DNA of 64,000 nucleotides from the NCBI GenBank assembly GCA_015680685.1, contig MNCI01035854.1, positions 539,981-603,980 on the forward strand. Reading direction: 5' to 3'. The notes beneath the pieces are model-generated. The model ran no database searches. It was not told the origin of the DNA and saw only the letters and a list, made by a program, of their open reading frames with translations. Shown here one piece after another: positions 24,420 to 35,805 of the stretch. Positions within the stretch are counted from its first letter, which is position 1, and the number at the start of each line of letters is the position of its first letter. The DNA comes from Gnetum montanum. Its lineage: Eukaryota > Streptophyta > Gnetopsida > Gnetales > Gnetaceae. The translations under genes and the position numbers were made by a program.

Positions 24420-26904
24420 AACCTTGAGGACGAATGGTTGTTGTGGCCTCTTTTTTGCCTTTGTTGGTGTCGCAACGCTACATTGAGGCACACGAACCAC
24501 AAACAGTAGTTGTGGTGGTTCTGGGTTACTGTCAACACCAATAGTGTTGATGACATACCCCGCATTGTTGGCATTGTAGGGGTCCTTGTAGACGTGCATG
24601 GATTGATTTTTAGGGAAGACAGGGTTGCTTTCATCTAGAACCAACTTCCCCTAATCGATCATCTGTTGGATGTCATCTTTTAATGCTAGATAGTAATCCA
24701 TGTCGTGACCAAAAAGTTGATGGTAGTCATAGAACCATTCCAGCCGAAAGTTCTTAGGAATTGGCAACTCATTGGGCATAGCCAAGGAGGGGTTCCTAAG
24801 AGGTTTGCAATACCGTTGATTTCGTTTGGTTGCCTCCTCCGACATCTGCTTATGTTGAATATATCTAGCCCCCAACAATTGCCTCAGAAGTTTTGAAAGC
24901 TTGATAAGTAGAGGGGTGTATTTGGAGCGATCTTTACGCTCGAAGTTAGGTTTAGGCTGGGTTGATGCCTCTAGTGCTGACGTTGAGGGTTGGGCAGCAT
25001 TATTTAAGTTAGGCGTGGGGTTAGTTGATGTTGTTGCCACCTTTTTGTTGTTGTTGTTGTTGGGTTTGGCCTTGTTTGCCATGGTGGCCACCATGGCTAT
25101 CACGGCCTTGCCCTTCTCTTTGTCCTTTTTGGCATATGTGTTCTTGTATGCAACATAGGCCGAGTCTTTACTAACTTCAACCACGTCTTGGATGCTCTTT
25201 GTTTGGGCAAAAGCTTAACTGAGAGAGTGTGGGGCTAGTTAGTACAGTTTTAACTTAATAAAATCATTTACTACCCCCTTGAAGATAGCCAACAAATGGG
25301 CCTCCGCGATAGGCTCACAGATCTCATTCAGGGTAGCACTCCACCACTGTATAAACTTTTGCACTGACTCAAGCGGGTCTTGCTTGACGCCCATCAATTG
25401 ATCCAATGTGACTTCTGGCTTTAAGTTATACTTGAAGTAGGTCACAAATTGAGTCAGCAACTCCTCTAGAGTTGAGATGGAGGTGCGTGGGAGCGCACAG
25501 TACCAGTCTAAAGCTTTGCTCATCAGAGACATAACAAAGACATGAATAATAGTGTGCGGCCACTGCTGCAACAACAAAGATTTGGATCGAAACTTGACTA
25601 GATGTGCATTGGGATCGCCCTCCCCATTGTATTTTGTGAATTAGGGGAGTGGCATCCCAAGGGGTAACGTGAGCATAGGAATAGCCCGGCTGATGGGGTT
25701 GTCATGGTAGAAATCCATGACTTGCACTGTGTCGAAACCGACAACTTTGAGACGTTTAATCTCTTCAATGAGGGTCTGGATAAGTTGGAATGCTTGGTCC
25801 AAACCTGGGAACAATGTAGATGGTTGTGGGATTATAGGGGCACCATCGTTGGTGGCATTGTAAGGGCGGTAGCCTAGCTCATAGGGGTACTGTTGGGGCT
25901 GCTCCTGTGAAGGGTGTTGCCTGTGTGGTCCACCACCCAGTGGGAGGTGCTGTTGGAGTGGTCGCTACTGGCAGTGCTGTAGGGTTAGTCACTTGCGTGA
26001 CTGATGGGGCTGACCATAGTCCCGTGCTTGGTTGTATCATTTGTGGGACTTGGTACGCTTGGTGGTAAACGTAGTGTGACATTTGGGAGGATTGCAAAAC
26101 AAGGAGAGAGGTGGTCGAGGCCCACCACGTGGTTAGAGGCGGGGCTGCCACTGATGGTAGGATAGGCGGGAATGATGGAATGGGAGTGGGAACTCCATGT
26201 AACTGTGAGGTAGGCACCGTGTGCACCTACGGCAACGTAGCTGTAACCAGTGTTTGGTACGATGACAAGATAGAGTGAGGAGGGAGAGTGCCTGGGAATG
26301 AAACTGAAGGTGTGACGTGTTGGTACACTGAGGGTATGGGATGGCTACCCACAGTTGATAGAAGTGTAGGTTGTGGCAAAGTCATGGTAATCATAAAAGG
26401 GGCAGACACAAAAAGCAAGTTTGACTAGAAAACGGCGGTAGGAGGGATAGTCGCAGGGTAAGTCTGGCCATCACCCTCGGATTGGGAGTCCAGGTCTTCT
26501 TGTCCATCCTGGAATGCTTCATTGTAATAGGATGTCGTGTCCTGCTATTCCCTAGACCTACTCGTTTGTATGAGTTGGTTCAGGATCCATTAATACGATT
26601 CGGTCAACGGGATAATGACATCAAGGGCGGGGATAAATTCCCTCTCGTTCTGATGAAGGAACTCGAAGCTACGTTTGTCTTCGAGTTATTGGTGATCCAA
26701 GGGCAAATTTGCCTGGATCTTTGCGCAGAGGAAGTCATAACACTCTGCGTCTTGGGCCAATAACTCAGGTAATAGATGTCAAATCCTAAGAGACTAGCGT
26801 GGTGCTAGCACTGGGCTAGGTGGTCGCTCAACACCTATGATGCTTTGGGCCGAGAAAGGAGCCTCAAGGTTCAAGGTGGAAACTACGGTTGTTGGTGGAA
26901 TCAT
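24420..26904 (-). pseudogene. E3 gag
   Basis: The frame starts near 26904 and is homologous to E4 gag (43039 downward; both share KIQANLPLD). A proline/threonine/valine-rich N-terminal half (26430-25880) is followed by the retrotransposon gag core: YNGEGDPNAHLVKF near 25630, TSISTLEELLTQFVTYFKYN near 25470 and the KQDPLESVQKFIQWW segment near 25370. A basic linker (25180-24950) and a knuckle-like block FYDYHQLFGHDMDYYLALKD (near 24740) come next. The two cysteines expected in that block are tyrosines. It continues to the protease through a proline-rich tail (24640-24000). Internal stops and frameshifts are present. Confidence 0.8.
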
Positions 26905-27122
26905 TTTTTGTGATTAAAGGGAAGTCACAAATGAGAAACACAGAAATCAATAGGTGATTAGAGGCTTTTCATCCTACCAGGTTCCAAAGGAACCATCGTT
27001 GCAACCAGTCTACACCACACGATGCGTAAACAACCGCAAGGGTGTCACGTTTATGCTAGTGGGTGACGGGGTACAAACAGCATGCAAGATATACCTAAAG
27101 GAGGCAGAAAGGGCACTAAAAA
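26905..27122 (-). other. E3 leader between PBS and gag
   Basis: Short untranslated leader with no supportable frame. Confidence 0.5.
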
Positions 27123-27141
27123 GGCCCTTCTTCTAGTTCCA
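27123..27141 (-). promoter_or_regulatory. E3 primer binding site, tRNA-Asn type
   Basis: The sense strand reads TGGAACTAGAAGAAGGGCC five bases after the 5' LTR. The 3' end of plant tRNA-Asn would be complementary to TGGCGCTAGAAGGAGGG, a close match. The E4 site (TGACGCTAGAAGAAGGGCC) supports the same primer. Confidence 0.65.
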
Positions 27142-27146
27142 AAACC

Positions 27147-28990
27147 TATTACGATTGAAAACGTCGATGGCTGGAACACTGAGAGGTTACCGGGTGAACA
27201 ATTTAACCCCGAATCCGTGCGAGGGCCATGTTGGAGAGAAACAGAAGCAAGGTGCCCTGAACGGTCTGGTCGATCAGACAGGGACTCAACCAGTGTATCT
27301 TAACCTTTCTTAAATGCTGGTTTTGGAAGCGAGACACGTGAAGTAAATTGACGATCAATAAATGCAAAGCAGTGAAAATAGTGTAAAACAACGATGATAG
27401 TAAGCAAATAGCAAAGCAGACTTGGGTGAGAAAGTGCACCATCCCAAAGTCGTGAGTTTGATCCTTTACTGTACTGAAAGGTGTACAACAGGACATGCAA
27501 CACGGAAGAGGCACAGCTTACACAAAGTAGTATGGTCACAAATCTCCTAACTGTAGAGCCAACCAGCAAACCCAAAGCCAACAAGAGTGCTAAAAATTGC
27601 AGACTATGCTCTCCGAAAGCCAACTTAAAAGCCAATCACTACCCCAAGCAAACAGCCCACCAACCCACCGAGCATTGTTTGCTAGGGTATTTATAGGGCT
27701 AGGAGCAGGAGAAAAATGTGGTCTGGATGCCACGTGTCCTAGGCCCCATAAGGTGCAACGATGTTGTACTATGCAGGTGTGCGATGCTAGAGGTGAGCTT
27801 TGTTACGTTGTGACCATACTACTGAAACTACATGTGCCAAATATCCAAGGTGCCAACAATGCAAGCAAAATGGAACCTATGCTCCAGGACTACGTCTTCC
27901 TTACTCTTACAAGTAGGGTCAAGCATAGGAACAATTTTTTGGGGATTGATCAGGGGTATGCAAAATGAAGCAAACTTACTGATTTTATCTGCCAAAGAGA
28001 TATCAGAGCGAGAATAATCATTGCCAACAAGTTATAGAGCTAAGCGAAGACGTCTTGATGCCTCCATGCCAATGTTGCACTACCCACACTATTCATCACA
28101 TTGGCGTAGCGAGTAAATGCTCTATACGCTGTGATATGCTATGTAGCGTAGCATAGCGTAGCCACCGGTCTTGATAGAAAACTTGCGTAGGAGCCAAAAG
28201 AATTTGTGTGAGGCTTGGTCAAGCAAACAACTGCAACTTTTTTCTTCCATGCCGAAAAGCCTTCAGACTTGCTGAATTCATCTTTGGGATGTTTCTGTCA
28301 TTCTTTCATCGTTGCTATGTTGTGCTATGCTCTGTAGCATAGCACAACATAGCAGCCAGTGTATCATGCTTCCTTGTTTAATCTGCCATTTTTTACCAAG
28401 AAACCTTGCTTGAAGCCTGAGGGCTAAGTGGGACAACCAATTTCGGGGGTCAAAGCATTACCAAGTGCAATCTTCTTGTTGGAGTCACTTGGCAAAGGGG
28501 GACCTTTGTGCACTTTGTCCCTATTACACTATGCTATGTTGCATAGCATAGCATAGCGTAGCACCCTATGTTAGTGGGGCAAGTTTACTTGACGATTTCA
28601 ACATGGACAAATGCTTTGGAAGATCAACTTGTCATCAACTTACATCTTGGACACTTGATTGATCTCTTCGAGGCTTGCTACACTATGCAGCATAGCAAAT
28701 TTCTATGCTAAAAAACTTGCCGAACTATTTTGCTCATCCCGAACACTTTCGACAACTCCTAGGATGGTCTTTGGGTAGACTGCCAGCCAGGTCAATTATC
28801 CGGTTGGGCAGGTTGGAGAGTCCAACAAGCCTGTTAGCCCTAGAGATAGAAAATTTGCTCGACTATACAGTATATCCTTTGTGCCTACGCCGTTCTATCG
28901 GCCCATCATGACGTTGCACTTGTGGAAATACTTGCCCAAATTCCAAGACTCTATTGAAGCATGAGGGTCCTAAAATTTTATGGTGTTTTA
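27147..28990 (-). repeat. E3 5' LTR
   Basis: It pairs with 10923-12544 and is complete; ends are tattac (mutated from tgttac) and gtgtttta. It contains gctatgctacgc-type palindromes near 28110-28160, 28312-28355, 28520-28563 and 28676-28712. Confidence 0.87.
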
Positions 28991-28995
28991 GTTAG
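28991..28995. repeat. Target-site duplication of E3, right copy (gttag)
   Basis: It matches 10918-10922. Confidence 0.85.
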
Positions 28996-29007
28996 CATAG
29001 ATGGCCA

Positions 29008-29021
29008 TCTCCCCCACAACT
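29008..29021 (-). promoter_or_regulatory. Internal polypurine-like tract of E2 after integrase
   Basis: The sense strand reads agttgtgggggaga just after the integrase frame and shares the gtgggg core with the terminal tract (agtcgtgggggta). It may be a second plus-strand primer site ahead of the 3' reading frame. Confidence 0.4.
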
Positions 29022-29229
29022 AAGTTGAAAGGAGGAGATCTAAAAAATTGTGTGTGGTTATCCATCTATTGAGATATTTATTGCACTAGCTTGCCTTTGC
29101 TCATAGAAAGGCTTTACTTGTTGGATGTTGACTAACTACTTTTTATTTGGACTCTAGTTTGTAGATTAACATGACCCCAAAGGGAAAGGTTTCATTAATT
29201 ATATAAGATCCCTCCACAATGTTTGAAAC

Positions 29230-30399
29230 TTTGTTTTCTAGGATACATGTGTGAGGTTCTAGTAGAGAACCTTATCTCCTAGTTGAAATTTTACTTTCCA
29301 TATTCTAAGGTCATGATGTTGCTTGTTGAATGTCTTGTGCACTTCATTCAAAGATCGGGTCATTAATCGATTTTCATCTAGCACATTTAGGTTGATTAAT
29401 CTTTCTTTTTGTGCTAGGCTTAGGTCAAGGTTTAGATGATAGGCTATTGAGAGTGTACGGAGCTTAGATTGAATTAGGAGCTTTGGAAGTTTCCCATACA
29501 CCAACTCATAGGGATAGTAGACAATAGGAAGTTTCCATGTTAAGTGGTGGGCCCAAAGGGCATCATTGAGTTTTGTGCTCTAGTCTCTCCTATATTTGCT
29601 TATGGTCCATGTTAGGATCTTTGTGATCTTCTTGTTAGTTACCTCTGCTTGATTGTTGGCTTGGGGATGATAGGGTGTTATTAATTTATGTTTGACCCCT
29701 AAGCATTGCATGAGTTTTTGAAAAGTGGCACCTGTAAAATGAGTTCCATTGTCAGATTTTAGTGCATGTGGCACCCTAAACCTGTTTACAAGATTTTGTT
29801 GTACAAATCTAGTAGCAATTAATGATGTACAGTCAATGACAGTTGCTGCTTCTACCCATTTACTGTAGTAGTCGACTACTACAATGATGTATGTCTTTCT
29901 ATTGGACATGGTGGTGATGGAACCCATGAAGTCAATGTCCAATATGTCAAAGGCCTCTAGTGGTTGAATCCACTATTGAGAATCCTCCATTCAAGTGGTC
30001 ATCCCACCATCTCATTAATAGCATTCATAAGATTAGACAAATTGGTGGGCATCCTTGAAGATTATAGGCCAATAGTATCCTACCATCAGGATTTTTATGG
30101 TCGTGTGTCTCCCAACATAATGGCATTTCTAGGGGCCCTCATGAGCATACTCAAGAACATGCAATTGGTTCATATCAAGGACACACCAATGAACCAAGCC
30201 ATCGGTGCACACCATATAAAGATGTTCATTGATTTCCATGAAGTACTTAGCCCGATGAAGAAATTGTTGTTTTTTCCTAAAGTCCAGATCTTGTGGCATC
30301 TCCTAAATGAGAAGGTAAGTGAGGATGTTGTTGTACCATTTTATATCTATGGGCACTTGGTCATTTATTGCTCATGTAAAGAGGAGTTCATCTAGAAAT
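29230..30399 (-). pseudogene. E2 integrase
   Basis: The core domain is open over 29580-29942 with all three acidic residues in context: MDIDFMG, LKSDNGTHF and QAEVTNK, plus the WVEA block. The following frame (29259-29504) has the usual C-terminal features LNLDLSLAQKERLINLNVLDENR and FQLGDKVLY. The zinc-binding part upstream (30000-30400) is broken by stops. The element family is Athila-like, and this is the best preserved E2 domain. Confidence 0.8.
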
Positions 30400-31699
30400 T
30401 GATCAAAGAGTGGGCTCTCCTCCTCCTTGTTATCCCATCTTAACCGAGAGAGATGGTTAGCGATCACATTCTCAATCCCTTTCTAATCTACCATTGTGAG
30501 ATTAAATTCCTATAAGATCATGAGCCACCGTATGATACGGGAGCTCACTGTTGGCTTATTCATTAGGAATCAGAGGCACTATGATTTGTGTGTACAAACA
30601 TCTTATAGCCACGCACATAGTGCCTAAACTTTTCAACAGCATACACCATTACCATTAGTTCTTTCTCAATTGTGGTGTAAGTCAACTGTGCACCCACAAT
30701 GCTTTGGCTCACATAGTGGATATAAAATGGATGTTTCTTATCATCCAACTGCATAAGCATGGCTTCCAAGGCATAATTAAATGCATCCATCATTATATGA
30801 AATGGTCTAGACCAGTCTGGTGCCCAGAGAATTGGAGTTTCTACAAGTTTGTCCTTTAGCTGTTAGAATGCGTGTTCACACTCCTTGGTCCAAATGAATG
30901 GAGCATATTTCTTTGTAAGCCCGACCAACTACTTTGTGATCTTAGAGAAATTCTCTATAAACTGTTGGTAATAGTCAGTGTATCCAAGGAATGATCAGAC
31001 ATCTTTGACTATCTCTAGTTGGCATGTGATTTTTTAGATGATCCTTGTCTTTTTTGGGTCTACCTCAATCCCTGTCTGAGTAATTTTGTGCCCTAGTACT
31101 ATGCCTTCTTGGACCATTAAATGGCTTTTCTACCAATTAAGCCTAAGGTTTATTTCAATACATCTTTTTAGTACTTACTCAAGGCGATCCAAGGCTTGAT
31201 CAAATGTATCCCCATAGGTAAAGAAGTCATCCATAAAGACTTCTACCCTGCTACCAATCTGCTATTGAAAAATACTAAAGACCAAGCGTTGGAATGTTGC
31301 AGGGGCATTACACAAACTGAATGGCATCTTGCAATATGAAAAAGTCCCCTAGGAACTTATAAATGTTGTTTTGGCTTGATCTTCTAGCACAATCTGGATT
31401 TGGTTATAGGCACTATAACCATTTAAGAAGCTATAATAACAATGCCCAAATATAGTGTCCAACACTTGGTCCAAAAATGGCAATCAAAATGATCTTAAAT
31501 GTTGACATATTCAATAGCCTAAAGTTGATGCAAACCCACCACTTACCACCTTTCTTTGGTACAGTTATGAGTGAGCTAACCCACTCACTATCTACTATGG
31601 GATAGATGAACCCCACCTTGAGGAGTTGTTCTATTTCCTCTTTGATGATCTGCTTCAACTTAGGGTTCAATCACCTTTGTGGCTACCTTCTTGGCTTCA
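30400..31699 (-). pseudogene. E2 reverse transcriptase and RNase H
   Basis: Blocks in order: KQIIKEEIEQLLKVGFIYPI (near 31655), LITVPKKGGKWWVCINFRLLN (near 31570-31510), VEVFMDDFFTYGDTF (near 31245-31200), GIVLGHKITQTGIEVDPKK (near 31100), then RNase H with MMDAFNYALEAMLMQLDDKK (near 30790) and TYTTIEKELMVMVYAVEKFRHY (near 30680). A large part of the fingers/palm after 31500 is altered and several stops occur. Collinear with E1 204-1548. Confidence 0.82.
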
Positions 31700-32620
31700 T
31701 GGTCGGGTCGATGTAAATGCAATGCTAGCATATCCTTGGATTAATTCTAGTCAGCTCAGGATATGACCAAGCAAAGGTTGTTGTCCATTTGTTGACCACC
31801 TTCAACAACTTGTCTTTTTGTTTGAGAGAAATATTTGCATTGATTATGACAAGCTAGCCATTGTTTAAAAATGCATACTTCATGCCAACTAGTAGAGTTT
31901 TCAACTCTAAGGGCTCTAGCTTGAAATGATTAGCGATTACCAACTCTCCCCAATAGGTATCGTCAGCTTTATCATTAGAGAGTTGGTGATGAACTTGCTC
32001 AAGTTCATCCATACCTTCAATATATGCACATGTCAAGCTCTCAAATGGTTCCATGCATAGTGTGCTACTATTTGAGTTAGTTGTCAACCACTAGGTGCCC
32101 TCCTGTTTTGTGGTTGCTACATACAGACACCTTTAGATATCAGTTCCATGTGCACACTGGTTGCATGCTTTGATGAATGTACTTTGAATGGACCATATTT
32201 TTTGCACACAATTGCACCCATTATCATTGTATGCGATGCATGGAACTTGCTTCATTTGAAGCCATCCAAATTTATTTTCCTTGAAGATTTCCAAGGAGAG
32301 GTCCCTGATGCCCATTCGTGCATCAACAGTGCTTAACCATGCACTTCCCATAATGATGGGAAATTCACCTTTGTAGTTTTCTACCTTGATCACAAGAAAA
32401 TTGGCAGGATAAGACCACCCACAAACTATGGTTACGATGTCCTCCACTAATCCTAAAGGGACAATGATTGATTGGTCTACCAATTCCAAATGAATATTGC
32501 TCTTCTTAAGAGGTGGTCGGTTCTAGGCCTTGTACATGTCATAGGAGATGTGATTGACACTAGAACGAGAATCAAGAAGAGCCTTGCATGGCTTATGTCC
32601 TACGATCTGCAAGTATATAA
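31700..32620 (-). pseudogene. E2 protease and linker
   Basis: The active-site segment near 32585-32540 reads LLDSRSSVNHISYDMYKA against the usual LLDSGASVNL, so the catalytic Asp is kept but Gly-Ala is Arg-Ser. It is followed by ELVDQSIIVPLGLVEDIVTI (near 32485-32430) and IIMGSAWLSTVDARMG (near 32360). The linker at 31854-32087 contains DELEQVHHQLSNDKADDTYW and LELKTLLVGMKYAFLNNG, shared with E1. Confidence 0.75.
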
Positions 32621-32719
32621 GAGGATTTCTCGGGTCAAATCATGTTGTGGGAAGGTTGCCAGCCTTAATCCAATCAAAAACAACAACAGTGCAAATTTAA
32701 GGCAACATTTGGTTTGAAG

Positions 32720-35260
32720 GGCTCTCAAATGTGTTTGATGCAGAGGATCAGGGTGTTGGAGATATAAGATGACCAACTACATTAGGTTGTAAGGGTTTGG
32801 AAGGACCGTTGAGTCAGAAAAATAGTCATTTTCTAGATCGATTATCCAAACCACTTGGTTGGAAAGCTAGTTATAAATTTGTAGCCCTCATAGCATTTTG
32901 TTGTTGCGATTGTGGTGGAATTTCACCCTACATGGATGGAGTAGGAGGTAACTAAGTTGAGGGTGGAGGGATGTGTGTAGGTGGATGCAGAGGGTGGTAT
33001 GGATATGGGTGCTCCCCTTGAGTAAATGGTAAATGAGTTCGATGGTACTTTGGAGGGTAATAATGATGCTTGAATGAGGGGTGGCTTGCAAAGCTTCATG
33101 GAGAAATGGGTTGCTGAACATAGTACCCATATGGATCCGGTTGCCTGTACAGGTATTGCTATCTTGATGGTGGCATTCTGCACAACTATGGTTGCTGCCA
33201 CTACTGATATTGCTCATATGGTTGTGGTGGAGCTTCACTGGGATAGTAGGCCTGTTATTGCTAGTGGAACTACCTTGGATTGCCTTGAGAATAAGGCAAC
33301 CATCTAGGTGCTTGCCTCCTTGCTAGCTAAGGATTTAGCACATACACCCCAAAATCTTGTAAGTGTGACATCATAGCGCAACATCCGTGAAGATGTTCAT
33401 ATTCAAAAATGTCACACCCAACATCATCATCAAAGTCTATCTCCACAACTTCTTCTACTGTAGCAACTTTGCCCATACCTCTTTGGTAGGCATGTTCAGC
33501 TTCTTTTCATCTCCTACAGTTGTGATCACTATTCTACTCTTTGGATTCTTCAGAAATCTTCATAGCAGTTTTGAACTTTTCATCCAAAGAGTTCCATAAT
33601 TTATCAACCTTTGTCAAAATATTAGAAATAGATTTTTGGTGGATAAGGTTTTCCTGCTCACCACTTTGTCAAGTGATGACTCCTTGTCACAAAATCAAAC
33701 CTCTCTTTTCTTGATGGATGAATCCCTATTATATTCTTATACACTTTCCATTTTTCATAACTCACCTTCTTCTTTTGCTACCTACTCTATCAGCCTTTAT
33801 ACCTTATGAGCTCTTAGTTTGGATAGTCTCCCTTGGGCATAAACCCTAAGAGTTCTTCTAGTTTCTGCTCTAAGTCCATCTATGATGTGGCAGAGTTGTT
33901 TCTTCTGAGAATAATCATGGCCAAGGCATCGATGTAAGAGAGAATAATATCTGTCCATGGTGGCATCCAAGGTTTCATGTGTTCCTTGTTTCCAACCTTG
34001 GATTTGCCTTCTCATATTAGACACTCTTGAGTATGTCTGGTATTTATCATTGAATAGCTCGAGCATTATACTCCATTGGCAAATAGATTCCAACTCTAAG
34101 GATTGGTAAAATATTTCAGCCTCTTTAATGAGTGTCCTAGGGAATAGCTTCAATATTTGCTAGTCATTTTTGATATTTTGTAAGGCATAGGCATCATGAA
34201 AGTCTTGTAGATCATTTTGCAGATTAGAGTTATATCCCCCCTCAAATCTTGGGATATTGTTCATGTCTAAGTGCTTGATCCGACTATCTTTCACATGCCT
34301 AGTTGGAATCTTAACTACCTCTACAATTTTAAGCATGCTTCAAGTAGCCAAAAAAGGTTCATCGTCATCATTATGTCGATGACACCGATGATGGTTTTTT
34401 CCACCCCTTCATTCTTAGTGAGCTCTATGATCATTATTGTCTAGTTGATCACCTTCATCATGATTATTTCTCTGATGGCTTCTATCAGAACCAGAAGATG
34501 AAGAGGAATGTTCAGAATCAAATAAAGAGGAAGGTGGACCACCATCACCATCATGGTCTCAGCCACCACCTCTTCGCTTGTCACGACCATGATCCTCAAA
34601 TTCCTTGTCATCATAATGTTTGCCTAAGTCCCTACCTTAACTACCACTTTTTCCTAAACTTGGTTTGGTAATAGTGGACCGCAGGTTCAAGGCCGCATCC
34701 TCATCACCAATAATAGGGGGTGGAGAATCTTCATGTTGAGAACCCCCAGAGGGAGGATCCTCATTATTTATTTGGTTTAGCAGGAACAAGGGATTAGTGA
34801 AGTGTTTCTCCTTTGGAAACTCATGGTGCTTTTTCTAGTGTCAATCTCTCTTACGTTGTGTTTTAGTGGAATAGTAGTCCCAAGTGTCATAACCATGCAC
34901 AATGTATTCCTCTTGAAGATCTGGGATGCCCAACCTCTTAAGAGTTTGAAATAGCATCCCGGGCATAGATCAATTGAGGGCATTACGATGTTGCCCTCCA
35001 TGTATTGCCACCGCAATTGTTCATCCTGATGTAGGATGAAGGTGAAGTCAGGTACATACTCATTTGGATGAGTATATACCACCTTGCACTCTTGTGGGAC
35101 CAGCAGTTTAACATCTTCATGCTTGTGAGGAGAAGACATGTTGCAAACAAATAAAATATGAATGTGCTTTTGTAATTATATAATTTAAGAATGATGTCGA
35201 CCTTGGGGTTCATCCAATGATATTAATAATGTTCACTAATCCTAGATAGCACATGTTTCA
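32720..35260 (-). pseudogene. E2 gag
   Basis: A leader block (35139-34777, with VPDFTFILHQDEQLRWQYME) is followed by a charged Asp/His/Arg/Ser linker (34680-34380). Then comes the retrotransposon gag core at 34153-33797 (LFPRTLIKEAEIFYQSLELE, then WKQGTHETLDATMDRYYSL and LGHDYSQKKQLCHIIDGL), and a tail rich in Pro, Tyr and Gln (33300-32880). Several stops interrupt the linker and tail. No cysteine knuckle is visible. Collinear with E1 gag. Confidence 0.75.
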
Positions 35261-35270
35261 ACAAAAGAAG

Positions 35271-35288
35271 TCCCCAGCAATGGCACCA
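35271..35288 (-). promoter_or_regulatory. E2 primer binding site, tRNA-Asp type
   Basis: The sense strand reads TGGTGCCATTGCTGGGGA one base after the LTR, matching TGGCGCCGTTGCCGGGGA (complement of plant tRNA-Asp, used by Athila elements) at all but three positions, each a C/T or G/A change. Confidence 0.78.
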
Positions 35289-35289
35289 A

Positions 35290-35805
35290 TGATGAGTGAT
35301 GAGGTACCCCTATGCCAAACCATACGAATCACAAAGCGGTCATGCATGATCTGGTCGAATTCCATGGACTTTGTAGTTTTCAATGCACTAGTTCTCTAGG
35401 AAGTAAACTTTATCTTGAGGATGTTCATTATCTTTCCAACTACACTTGTGAAGCTCAAGGATATGATTTAAGTGTAATTGAGGCACATGATCTTTGTCAT
35501 CTTATATTTTATGGTTTTGGTACCTAAAGTAAAGAGATGAAGTAACTTAATAACTAATCTAATTTAACTACTTAACTAGCCTCTAACTAGTCCTAACATA
35601 AGCATTCAATCCCACTTTCTGTACATGTCTTAAACCCACATATCCACTACTGGGTGCACCAAGCAATAACGCTACTAGGATTACCAAGCAAATACATGTT
35701 TATGCTTGAAGTGGTCATACTTATGTGTTTAATCTATTTAGCTTAAATAATTAACTAGTCATTTAAAGTCTAATTTAGCTTAATTAATTACATATTTAAT
35801 GAAGG
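35290..35805 (-). repeat. E2 5' LTR, proximal part
   Basis: It begins tgatgag, continues to the E4 insertion point and resumes at 45965. It is homologous to 5155-5455 in the 3' LTR plus about 200 bp deleted there. Its last five bases (gaagg, 35801-35805) are the E4 duplication. Confidence 0.85.
35801..35805. repeat. Target-site duplication of E4, left copy (gaagg)
   Basis: It is directly before the TGTACCG start of the left E4 LTR and repeated at 45960-45964. Confidence 0.87.

Larger units (their letters stand above)
10923..28990 (-). mobile_element. E3: 18-kb Tat/Ogre-like LTR retrotransposon carrying an antisense gene
   Basis: E3 has gttag duplications, two LTRs (10923-12544 and 27147-28990), a polypurine tract next to the left LTR and a PBS next to the right one. 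Sense (minus) order is gag, protease, an antisense cassette, reverse transcriptase, RNase H, a second archaeal-type RNase H, integrase, then a repeat array and a long 3' untranslated part. The motif YVDDITVKSK and the second RNase H (HFDGTSTTQGGSAAA) are Tat-lineage marks. By eye the LTRs differ by about one base in ten. No frame is intact, so the copy is inactive. Confidence 0.9.
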
